Shown here in pieces: positions 9,522-17,000 of a stretch of DNA of 64,000 nucleotides. The notes below the pieces were generated by a model, which saw nothing but the letters and a program-made list of their open reading frames with translations, was not told where the DNA came from and did no database searches. Position numbers and translations under genes: made by a program. Source of the stretch: Legionella londiniensis (GTDB taxonomy: Bacteria; Pseudomonadota; Gammaproteobacteria; Legionellales; Legionellaceae); contig NZ_LNYK01000007.1 of the NCBI RefSeq assembly GCF_001467825.1, positions 48,348-112,347 of the forward strand. Direction: 5' to 3'. Each line of letters starts with the position of its first letter. The first letter of the stretch is position 1.

Positions 9522-9551
9522 AACCAATTAACAGGCAGCTGCTAATTGGTT
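9522..9551 (-). terminator. Rho-independent terminator for the minus-strand gene at 9587-9943
   Basis: A perfect 9-base inverted repeat (AACCAATTA at 9522-9530 with TAATTGGTT at 9543-9551) is followed, when read on the minus strand, by seven T residues (9517-9523 complement). The A-rich side lies directly at the antiporter stop codon, so the hairpin may work in both directions, but the U-tract favours the minus strand. Confidence 0.75.
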
Positions 9552-9586
9552 GGATAAAAGCGCGATAAACGAATTCAGATAAACAC

Positions 9587-9943
9587 CTAAATATACATCA
9601 TGCTCCGGATTTCTTCGAACCGTTCTTCGTCTTCTTTTTTGCTTTGTTCAGCAGCCTGCAACTCCATTTGTTCCAGTTCTTGCTGAATCTTTAATTTCAT
9701 CACTTCAATCTCATTTCGAGCTTTTAATTCCCCTAAAATACCGGCCAATAAAATGTCAGTGGTACTCTCCAATTTGATTTCCTGAAGGGGTTGTTGCTGC
9801 GTTTTTTGTTTTTTTGGCGGTTTTTCTGATAAGTGAGCTTCTTGCTTTTGATTAAAAAAAAGTGGTGAGCTTTGATTTGAATGAGAATTTTTTGTTTTAT
9901 TTTTTTCCTTTTTTGGGTTCTCTATTTGATTATATTTAGGCAT
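9587..9943 (-). CDS. Small Lys/Gln/Glu-rich coiled-coil protein, function unknown
   Basis: This 118-residue protein is not recognised. The first half is low-complexity and basic (many Lys, Gln, Asn, Pro). The second half, from about residue 62, is a predicted long amphipathic helix or coiled coil rich in Glu, Met and Gln that ends in RSMMYI. There is no signal peptide or membrane segment. A good GAGCTC-type ribosome site (AGGAGCTC) precedes the start at 9943, and a strong intrinsic terminator follows, so it is a real, independent transcription unit. The Glu-rich C-terminus is compatible with a secreted effector, but nothing proves this. Confidence 0.6.
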   Translation of the reverse strand: MPKYNQIENPKKEKNKTKNSHSNQSSPLFFNQKQEAHLSEKPPKKQKTQQQPLQEIKLESTTDILLAGILGELKARNEIEVMKLKIQQELEQMELQAAEQSKKEDEERFEEIRSMMYI

Positions 9944-10027
9944 GATGAGCTCCTTTTCCTTGTGAGTCTCTTTCAGATTAATCCAAACAGCAAATTAAAT
10001 GCAAATATTTATATTTTATTTTTTTGA

Positions 10028-10297
10028 AAAAATGGTTATGGGCGGGGTATCAAGGAATGCCTTGGAATATTTTTTGGCTTTGGATACTGCCTCTGTACTG
10101 AGTGGCACTGGGAGGTAAAACGAAAACTCGGCACTGAAGAGATATCTTGCTCCTACATCAAGTATTATGTCGATCACTTAACCGGAATGAACTGGAACCC
10201 ATTGCTGGTAACCGCTGTTACAGGAATCCTTGGCATTTCAGCGTTTTTAATCTCCTGCTGGCTAAATTTGCAAGACTGGAAGGCTGAAGTTAGATAA
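10028..10297 (+). pseudogene. Start-less open frame with a membrane segment, probable gene remnant
   Basis: An open frame of 89 codons runs from the TGA at 10025 to the TAA at 10295 without any ATG, GTG or TTG in its first two thirds. It encodes a Trp/Cys-rich stretch, then a convincing transmembrane helix (LLVTAVTGILGISAFLISCW) ending in NLQDWKAEVR. The neighbouring frame around 10033-10100 gives another Trp-rich hydrophobic stretch (GMPWNIFWLWILPLY), as if one membrane protein had been broken by a frameshift. No family recognised. Confidence 0.3.
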
Positions 10298-10405
10298 AAT
10301 TTAATCATAAAAATCAAAAAAATTAGCCAATATGATGCACAAAAAAATACTCTATAAAAAATACAAGATTTAGGCGGGATTGAGGCAGTGAGGCAATTGG
10401 TTTGT

Positions 10406-10428
10406 ACCCTGGTCGCGTGAACCAGGGT
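10406..10428. repeat. Inverted repeat, possible terminator stem
   Basis: ACCCTGGT (10406-10413) and ACCAGGGT (10421-10428) form a perfect 8-bp stem with a 7-base loop, 16 bases past the stop of the HAD gene that reads leftward. There is no U-tract on either side, so termination is uncertain. The rest of the 500-base gap 9944-10443 holds only the remnant frame at 10028-10297. Confidence 0.45.
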
Positions 10429-10443
10429 GTCCTGAACAGCCGC

Positions 10444-11121
10444 TTACACAAATGTTAATGAATTGGTTGGAAGTTCATCTTGATTTTGCTGGGCATTTAT
10501 CTCCTGAATAAAATCCATAGTATTCAAAATGCTCATGTTTTGGGTTAAGTGAATGGCATGAATGCCCGCTTCTTTAGCGCCTAATACGTGTTGTAATGTA
10601 TCATCAATAAAAAGCGTTTCATGCGCCTTTATATTATTTTCTTTGAGCAATTTTAGAAAGGATTCTTTATGCGGTTTTCTCATGCCGAAAATATGTGAAT
10701 AATACTCAGCATCAAAATAATCACTAAAATTTCTAATATTGCAATCTCGTTCGCTTATTCTAAATACTTCTTGCAAGTGAATTTCATTGGTATTGCTGAA
10801 TAAAAAAGTTTTGTAGGATTGCCTCAAATCTTTTATCAGGCTTAAGCGCTCATGGGGTAAATCAAGCAGCATGGCATTCCAAATGGCATCAAACATCTCA
10901 TCGTTAAGTTCCAAATCCAAATCAGACCTTATTATTTCTCTAAATTGAGATGAAGTGATTTTTCCTGTTTCATATAAATCCAAAATTTCGCTTTGCTTTT
11001 CTTGAGAATATATCTTATCAACTCGACCGTTGCTTAATTGATTCAATTGAACGATAGTTTTCTTATAATCAATATTAAGAATGACGCCGCCCAAATCAAA
11101 AATAATATTTTTAATGGCCAT
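10444..11121 (-). CDS. HAD-superfamily phosphatase (HAD-IA, YihX-like)
   Basis: This 225-residue protein opens with the nucleophile motif IIFDLGGVILNID (Asp in motif I; the DLGGV form is typical of the YihX/epoxide-hydrolase-N subgroup). Motif II is FLFSNTNEIH, motif III the Lys in GMRKPHKESF, and motif IV FIDDTLQHVLGAKEAGIHAIHLTQ. The helical cap lies between motifs I and II. Relatives such as YihX dephosphorylate sugar phosphates, for example glucose-1-phosphate. The true substrate is unknown. Residues after 205 (AQQNQDELPTNSLTFV) are an extra polar tail. Confidence 0.82.
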   Translation of the reverse strand: MAIKNIIFDLGGVILNIDYKKTIVQLNQLSNGRVDKIYSQEKQSEILDLYETGKITSSQFREIIRSDLDLELNDEMFDAIWNAMLLDLPHERLSLIKDLRQSYKTFLFSNTNEIHLQEVFRISERDCNIRNFSDYFDAEYYSHIFGMRKPHKESFLKLLKENNIKAHETLFIDDTLQHVLGAKEAGIHAIHLTQNMSILNTMDFIQEINAQQNQDELPTNSLTFV

Positions 11122-11133
11122 AAAATTTCCTTA

Positions 11134-11325
11134 TTAACAATGAGTTAAGCAATGCAAAAGAGGGGCTCTGTATCTTGAACTGTAAAAATTAATTTTTGTA
11201 AGATAGCACCTACCAAAATTATGCTCAAGGTTAGCGGGATTCCGAACATGAAGTGCAGTCACGCCTCCCGGAACAAGTTGTAATCCTGCTTCATTCAATT
11301 CCTGGATGGGGTTGGTGTATCTTTT
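11134..11325 (-). pseudogene. Protein-like start-less frame, possible gene remnant
   Basis: On the minus strand 63 sense codons run to a TAA at 11134-11136 without a good start (only a TTG near 11298). The peptide contains a protein-like segment, NPIQELNEAGLQLVPGGV followed by TALHVRNPANLEHNFGRC. It ends immediately upstream of the HAD gene on the same strand. This could be the tail of a degraded gene. It occupies most of the 358-base gap 11122-11479; the remainder should hold the promoter of the next gene. I do not recognise the family. Confidence 0.28.
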
Positions 11326-11479
11326 TCACTCATAGTGATCTTCCATGTTTCATATATAATTACTATAGATTAGAAAATAAAACCTAGGCGCAATTTGTTT
11401 GGTTACGAATCGTGTTGCTATGAGCAGTGGTGATTGGGTTAAACTGTCGTAATGCGGTACTGCAATACAAAGAATATAG

Positions 11480-12382
11480 ATGAATCAATTTGCTTGGAAT
11501 TTAAATACCCGTGTTCATGCGCTCAATGGTTTTCCTCCAAACTGTTATGTTAAACGTGATGATGAACTCTCATGCGGCATCAGCGGTACAAAATTGAGGA
11601 AATATGCGTCTCTTATGCCTTTTTTGATCCAAAGGCGGGTAAAACATTTGCTGGTTATCGCAGGATCACAATCCAATAATTTATTGGCCGCAGTGCAATT
11701 GGCCCGCGAAAATGGAATGAAAATCACGGCGTTTCTTATCAAACCCTGGAAAGAGATGTATCAAGGCAATTACAAATTCAGCCGTTTGTTTATAGAAGAC
11801 GAAAACATCGTATGGATCGAAAGAAAAAACTGGGCTGCGGTTGAAACCATAGTGTCGGAATATGCCCTGAATTTAAAAGAAAATTATTTTATTTTGAAGG
11901 AAGGGGCAAGTGTTGCTGAAGCTATGCCAGGCGCTATGACTCTGGGCGATGATATCATTCGTAATGAAAAGGAATCAGGCCTTTGTTTTCACCATATTTT
12001 TATCGAAGCAGGTACCGGGTTCTCAGCCATAGCGCTGATTAAATCCTTGCTTGAGAAAAAACATCCTGCCTTTATTCATGTATTATTGCTTGCTGATGAT
12101 GAAGTGTTATTTGATGAAAAGCTCTTAAAATGGATAAAAATAAAACCGAAGACCGTTCATTGTTTTTATCCCGAGACCGCTAAGGCATTCGGTGCGGTAA
12201 ACCGGCAGATTAAAAATGAGATAAAAAGGGTCGCCAAAGAAGAAGGAATATTGCTTGACCCCGTATATTCTGCAAAATTATTTTATGAATCAAGGCATAA
12301 AATAATCAGGGAGCATCTTCAGGGCAACAAACTGCTCATTCATTCAGGTGGATTATTATCCTTGTGCGGCTTTGAGATATAA
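11480..12382 (+). CDS. PLP-dependent D-cysteine desulfhydrase / ACC deaminase-like enzyme
   Basis: This 300-residue fold-type II PLP enzyme has the pattern YVKRDDELSCGISGTKLRKY near the N-terminus; the Lys of GTKLRKY is the expected Schiff-base lysine. It is followed by IAGSQSNNLLAAV, which binds the substrate carboxylate and cofactor. A phosphate-binding loop is suggested by EAGTGFSAIAL. The family splits D-cysteine to pyruvate, sulfide and ammonia, or opens 1-aminocyclopropane-1-carboxylate; the sequence alone does not decide. It is slightly shorter than DcyD (about 328). A YeaO-family gene follows 23 bases later, probably co-transcribed. Confidence 0.78.
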   Translation: MNQFAWNLNTRVHALNGFPPNCYVKRDDELSCGISGTKLRKYASLMPFLIQRRVKHLLVIAGSQSNNLLAAVQLARENGMKITAFLIKPWKEMYQGNYKFSRLFIEDENIVWIERKNWAAVETIVSEYALNLKENYFILKEGASVAEAMPGAMTLGDDIIRNEKESGLCFHHIFIEAGTGFSAIALIKSLLEKKHPAFIHVLLLADDEVLFDEKLLKWIKIKPKTVHCFYPETAKAFGAVNRQIKNEIKRVAKEEGILLDPVYSAKLFYESRHKIIREHLQGNKLLIHSGGLLSLCGFEI

Positions 12383-12405
12383 ACATTTTTTTGAGGGATA
12401 GCGCA

Positions 12406-12789
12406 ATGAAGTTAAAGGACATTTCAATTTGCAGGGTTTATGAGCTGCCGGAAGAAAAAGAAGGCATATGGATTCTGGTGGATAAATTATGGCCAAGGGG
12501 CATCAAAAAGGAAGAGCTGCCCTATGATGAATGGCTTCAAGAGATTGCACCCAGCGCTGCCTTGCGGAAATGGTTTGATCATGATCCTGAAAAATGGGAA
12601 GAATTCAGGCGAAAGTACGCAGAGGAATTGCATGAGAAAGAAGAGCTGGTCCAAAAGCTGTTGGAGAAAGCAAAACAAAACCCTGTGACTTTGCTCTTTG
12701 CGGCTAAAGATAAGCGACATAATCACGCATTGGTATTAAAAGAGGCTCTTTTGGCGTGGCCGGAATTTCCCGATTTTTGTAAGGATTAA
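12406..12789 (+). CDS. DUF488 / YeaO family protein
   Basis: This 127-residue protein has the hallmark ILVDKLWPRGIKKEELPYDEW and the later WFDHDPEKWEEFRRKYAEEL and TLLFAAKDKRHNHALVLKE of the YeaO branch of DUF488. The family's biochemical function is not established. The start at 12406 is chosen over an in-frame TTG at 12391 because GAGGGA lies 7-12 bases before the ATG and the family begins at this position. Predicted cytoplasmic. Confidence 0.85.
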   Translation: MKLKDISICRVYELPEEKEGIWILVDKLWPRGIKKEELPYDEWLQEIAPSAALRKWFDHDPEKWEEFRRKYAEELHEKEELVQKLLEKAKQNPVTLLFAAKDKRHNHALVLKEALLAWPEFPDFCKD

Positions 12790-12882
12790 CCCTTAGGATA
12801 TATGGCCAGCTGCCCGATAATGCCGAATGCTCCGGGAAAAAATTTATTTTGCCCTGTTAATATTTTATTAAGCTCAAAATTG

Positions 12883-12888
12883 TATAAT
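12883..12888 (+). promoter_or_regulatory. Candidate -10 element (TATAAT)
   Basis: A consensus TATAAT lies 28 bases before the start at 12917. No good -35 hexamer is seen 16-18 bases upstream, so the promoter may depend on an activator. Confidence 0.35.
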
Positions 12889-12916
12889 TTTTGACAGATA
12901 CTCAATGGAGTTACCC

Positions 12917-13531
12917 ATGACTGTTCAAAGATTTACCGAAAAAAAACGATCTCGAATAATTCAAGAATATAAAAACCCTAAATCCGATAAAGTGGATTCT
13001 TCAGCTGAAAATCATAGCAAGCAAGAACAAATTACCCATCAAAAAAAGCTGCACAAAGCTCCTTTTCTTGAGAACAATCCCCGTATTGATAATTTAGATC
13101 AAAAAATTGATCTCATGAGAAAATATGGCGAGAGGTTGGCAAAAGAGGATGAGGATAAAGGCAAAACCGCTAAAAAACTTGCATATAAGCTCAAAGAAAA
13201 AGTAGATATATTTGTTCAAAATGCAGCAGAAACCGATCCTCAATCAGGAGAAATCAATCGATTTAAGCTTGAGTTTATTGATTTGCTGCATAGCAAAGAT
13301 AAATCAATGGATACTTACAAAAAAGCGTGGAAGCCAATTGTTGATGATATCCTGGCTGCCTTGAGCGGCATTGGCCTCGTTGCCCTTACGATAAAGTCCG
13401 GAAGCAATGCTGTACACTCTATCAGGAATAATAAACCGTTTACGTTTAATGATTCCTGTTTTTTTGCAAGAACACGGCGTGAAGAACAGGTGCAGGAAAT
13501 TGAATCAGCATTGAGTTTTATCAAGCCGTAA
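12917..13531 (+). CDS. Effector-like helical protein, function unknown
   Basis: The protein has 204 residues from the ATG at 12917, which is preferred over 12905 because GGAG lies 7 bases before it. The N-terminal half is charged and helical (KKRSR, KKLAYKLKEKVDIF). A short hydrophobic helix follows in the last third (IVDDILAALSGIGLVALTI), then a short tail with FFARTRREEQVQEIESALSFIKP. I recall the arrangement 'helical body, WKPI-type hydrophobic helix, short Phe/Thr/Arg/Glu tail' from Legionella proteins described as Dot/Icm substrates, but this is from memory and unverified. No catalytic motif is visible. Confidence 0.6.
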   Translation: MTVQRFTEKKRSRIIQEYKNPKSDKVDSSAENHSKQEQITHQKKLHKAPFLENNPRIDNLDQKIDLMRKYGERLAKEDEDKGKTAKKLAYKLKEKVDIFVQNAAETDPQSGEINRFKLEFIDLLHSKDKSMDTYKKAWKPIVDDILAALSGIGLVALTIKSGSNAVHSIRNNKPFTFNDSCFFARTRREEQVQEIESALSFIKP

Positions 13532-13791
13532 TTGCAATGACTGCTGGAAAAGAGGTTTGATTAAATCGCGGCCATTCAATCTTAGCCTATTTATTTTAAT
13601 CATAAATTAAGTTATACATTACTTATTCGGATAAGTGCCGACTCCTATATTATCAGTAAGGCAAGGAAGAAAGTCTTTATTCACATGTACACTAAATATG
13701 AGTTTTATTGAGCCTTTAAGTACGTGTTGCAAATAAGCCGCCTTGATAAGAGATCCGCAGTATCATCATTTTACCTTCATGAGGGATCATC

Positions 13792-14589
13792 ATGTGCCGT
13801 TTGCGTAGCCTGTTTATTCTGCTTCCTGTGTTTCTTTCGACCTTCCCAACGGCATTTGCCATGGAGCCTGGAAATAATAAACCGGTACATAATTCACGCT
13901 TGTTTCTTGCGGCGGATATCAGCATGGCCTGGCCTGAATTTTCAAATGATATGACCATAGATAATGGCGCCCCATATCCTGCGCCTTATAACCAGGATCA
14001 ATACACCGTAAAAAGTCAAAAACAAGCGGCTTTGGGCATACTGGGAGGTTTGCAATGGCAGAGGCAAAACGATTGGATACCCGCCTATTCCCTGGGGTTG
14101 CGTTATCAACACCTTTTTTCCAGAAGTTATAGCGGATTGATCGTTCAATACAGTCTTCCCCAATTTACCAATTACCATTATTCCTGGGATATCAATTCGG
14201 ATGCTTTGATGTTGTTTTCCAAAGTGGATATATACCGTTTTGGCCGTTTTTTGCCTTATGTCGATATTGGACTTGGAGCATCGATAAATCACAGCCGCCA
14301 TTTTCAGGAGTCGGCGTTACCGGGCATTACTCCCCGCTTAAGCCCTTATTTTGGCGACAAAACAAAACCCAATTTTGCTTATATGCTGGGCATGGGGGTT
14401 GATTATGAACTTGGGTCAAATCTTTCAATTTTTTTAGGTTATAACTATCAAAATCTTGGCCGTGTACAATCAGGGAGAGGTATTTCCACATGGTCGGGAG
14501 AGTATCTTGATTTAGGTCGGTATAAGGCAAATCTCATCACTCTGGGAGCATCTTGTTACCTTGATGCAAACCAACCGCTCTTGGGGTAA
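13792..14589 (+). CDS. Outer-membrane beta-barrel protein
   Basis: The 265-residue protein has a clear signal peptide (SLFILLPVFLSTFPTAFA, cleavage near residue 23). The mature part has alternating strands with many Tyr/Phe/Gly (LGLRYQHLFSRSYSGLIVQY, YVDIGLGASINHS, MLGMGVDYELGSNLSIFLGYNYQNLG) and an amphipathic end (NLITLGASCYLD). This fits an opacity/OmpW-like barrel of about eight strands and resembles the 4452-5231 protein in design. A good GAGGGATC ribosome site precedes the ATG. Role unknown. Confidence 0.7.
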   Translation: MCRLRSLFILLPVFLSTFPTAFAMEPGNNKPVHNSRLFLAADISMAWPEFSNDMTIDNGAPYPAPYNQDQYTVKSQKQAALGILGGLQWQRQNDWIPAYSLGLRYQHLFSRSYSGLIVQYSLPQFTNYHYSWDINSDALMLFSKVDIYRFGRFLPYVDIGLGASINHSRHFQESALPGITPRLSPYFGDKTKPNFAYMLGMGVDYELGSNLSIFLGYNYQNLGRVQSGRGISTWSGEYLDLGRYKANLITLGASCYLDANQPLLG

Positions 14590-14634
14590 CAGTTTTTTCA
14601 TAATAACTGCGATGCAAATACAAAAGGACTGTAA

Positions 14635-16932
14635 ATGAAACTTAATTTTTCCTTGATTGGATTGACCTTTTTAATGATGGCAAAGGCCTCGGCCGCAACT
14701 GATCCTATATCCTTTGAATTGCTGCCTGCTGCCGGGTTTCCAGATACCCAGGTTGGTCACCAATCTTCCATACAATATACCTTAACGAACCATTTACCGT
14801 TTGCAGCGACACTGATAACCGAATATCAATTCAGAGGCGGGGCCTTTAGCATTCATGATGATTGCCATAATCGTTCGGTAGCTTCAGGCGGAAGCTGCCA
14901 GGTTATTGTTGGTTTTAAACCGGCAGCCGCAGGCAATTCGAGCTTTAATTTAATTTATGGATACCATAATAACCGCGTTTCCTTACCTGCCATAACAGCA
15001 ATTGGGATTGCCGAACCATCTACTACTGTTTTAAGCGGAACTATTGTGGGCTTGCCCCCATCATTTTATTCAGGGGAACAGGTTGATTACACCGCGGTTT
15101 TTACCAACAAGGGTCATGCGCAATTAACAGGTTGTACAATATCTAATTTTACCAGCACGGGTGTACCGGCAGTGCTGAATACAGCCCAAGGCATCCCGCC
15201 ATGCGGGGCAACATTAGATCCAGGCGATTCCTGTCATCTGGATGGCACCGCTACTGCCAATGCATCGGGTATTTTGAAAATTACTGGCCATATGCGTTGC
15301 ACAGGTCCTGCCGCCGTATCTTCTGCCCCTCATGCTTCCGCAATAGTCAAAAAACAGGGCGGTTGTACAGTTCATGCGAATGTTTTGTTGCCTTTACCCG
15401 AAACAACACATACCTATTCTGATAATATTGTGAAATACGTTATTGAAAATGAATGTCCCGGCGCAGTTGGTCTTGGCAATATAAGCATTCAATCTTCAGG
15501 CGGAGACCCGGTAATTACACGCTCCAAGGCGTTAAGTACTTGTGGTTCAACAATTGCAGGCCTTTCTGAATGCTATGTATTTGCTTCAGTCATACCGCAG
15601 AAAACCGGCGCGATGTCTATAACATTGGCTACCGTAACGGGCACAGGCGAAAAAATATCGGCTGTAACGAGCACAAAAATCCTGGCTCCAGGCTATAACC
15701 ATACAATCAACTTTATTAATCAGTGTCCGTTTCCTGTATGGTATGGCGTGCAGAATAATCCAGGCGATCCTGATGTACAGGATCCCACAAAAAATCCAAG
15801 CCCTGATACGTATCGTCTCGCAAGGCAGGTTCCGGGTTCAGTACCTGTAGTCAAATCAATCACATTCCCTGGAAAATTTTTCGGCGATATGTTTCCAAGA
15901 ACTGGTTGCACAGGCGGAACGACGACGCCTTTAGTTTGCAAAACCGCGGATTGTAATTCCGGCAATAATGGAAAATGCAATGGAGATGGACATTCTCCAT
16001 ACACCAGGATAGAGGAAGTTTTCTTTAACACGGTTGTAGGCGCAGGCTATCAGGGAACTTATGATATATCCGTTATTAATGGCATAAGTATACCAGTGGA
16101 AATGAAAGGATTAGGGCCAAAAAACTCAGCTCCCGCATTTGCTGCTACGCCGTTTTACTGCGCCGGGGCAGGCGCGCCAATCCAGCCGCCGCAAGCAGGT
16201 AGTGAGACGCTTGGAAATTGCAGCTGGAATTTTACTGTCCCAACGAATAACAAAATGAATCCAAGACTATTTAACTTTGTTGAATATAATGCGCCTAATT
16301 ATAATTGTGCGGCTCCCTGCAATGGGGGGGAAGTGTGCGGGCTTGCCTATATTGATAACAATCCTGAAAACAATGTTACGATGAGTTGCGGCAAATTGAT
16401 AGGCTACTGGACTATCAACCAGTCATGCGGTCCAACAACCTATGATGCATTATTGCCAAATTCCGATAATCCAAAGTCTGTGTTCAAATGTGCTACAGTA
16501 TACAATAACCCGGGCAGGGCAGTGCAACAATACCCAACACCAACGACTTACTATGATATATACAGTTGCAATACGCCGCCAGGACCTAACCCTAATAAAC
16601 TAGGATCCTGCTATCCCAGTACCTCTGGAAATTTATGCTGCGGCGCAAAAAACTGGAATAAAGACCCCTATTTGACCGCGCAGGATAAAAATGCAGATCA
16701 TATCAATCCTGATTGGATCGGGAGCTCAAGCCCATTATTGCCTACACCTTTTTATTCTATTTTATGGATAAAGGAAGGGTGCCCGACTGCCTATGTGTAT
16801 CCTTATGATGATCATTCCTCGTCATTTAGGTGTTATACCTCGGATGCAGCTCAAAGAAAGCTTGTGAAGATGGACTTTGATGTTGTCTTTTGTCCCGGAG
16901 GATTAACCGGTCAATTGTCCACTGATCCATAG
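14635..16932 (+). CDS. Secreted multidomain protein with thaumatin-like C-terminal domain
   Basis: This 765-residue protein has an N-terminal signal peptide (SLIGLTFLMMAKASAA). The first half has about three Ig-like or choice-of-anchor/ASPM-type beta-sandwich repeats marked by paired cysteines (for example GGSCQVIVGFKPAAAGNSSF, then LDPGDSCHLDGTATANASG). From about residue 355 a thaumatin-like domain begins (HTINFINQCPFPVWYGVQNN), with TFPGKFFGDMFPRTGC and many cysteines (CSWNF, LAYIDNN, FDVVFCPGG). The cysteine richness implies oxidative folding in the periplasm or outside the cell. Bacterial thaumatin-like proteins are uncommon; glucan binding or hydrolysis is possible by analogy to plant members. 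It lies 45 bases after the barrel gene, possibly co-transcribed. Confidence 0.72.
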   Translation: MKLNFSLIGLTFLMMAKASAATDPISFELLPAAGFPDTQVGHQSSIQYTLTNHLPFAATLITEYQFRGGAFSIHDDCHNRSVASGGSCQVIVGFKPAAAGNSSFNLIYGYHNNRVSLPAITAIGIAEPSTTVLSGTIVGLPPSFYSGEQVDYTAVFTNKGHAQLTGCTISNFTSTGVPAVLNTAQGIPPCGATLDPGDSCHLDGTATANASGILKITGHMRCTGPAAVSSAPHASAIVKKQGGCTVHANVLLPLPETTHTYSDNIVKYVIENECPGAVGLGNISIQSSGGDPVITRSKALSTCGSTIAGLSECYVFASVIPQKTGAMSITLATVTGTGEKISAVTSTKILAPGYNHTINFINQCPFPVWYGVQNNPGDPDVQDPTKNPSPDTYRLARQVPGSVPVVKSITFPGKFFGDMFPRTGCTGGTTTPLVCKTADCNSGNNGKCNGDGHSPYTRIEEVFFNTVVGAGYQGTYDISVINGISIPVEMKGLGPKNSAPAFAATPFYCAGAGAPIQPPQAGSETLGNCSWNFTVPTNNKMNPRLFNFVEYNAPNYNCAAPCNGGEVCGLAYIDNNPENNVTMSCGKLIGYWTINQSCGPTTYDALLPNSDNPKSVFKCATVYNNPGRAVQQYPTPTTYYDIYSCNTPPGPNPNKLGSCYPSTSGNLCCGAKNWNKDPYLTAQDKNADHINPDWIGSSSPLLPTPFYSILWIKEGCPTAYVYPYDDHSSSFRCYTSDAAQRKLVKMDFDVVFCPGGLTGQLSTDP

Positions 16933-17000
16933 GCTTATTCAGGGTAAAATCGCATATCGGCAATGTTATACAATTTGACAGAGCAGGGCTTTCCAAAGTT

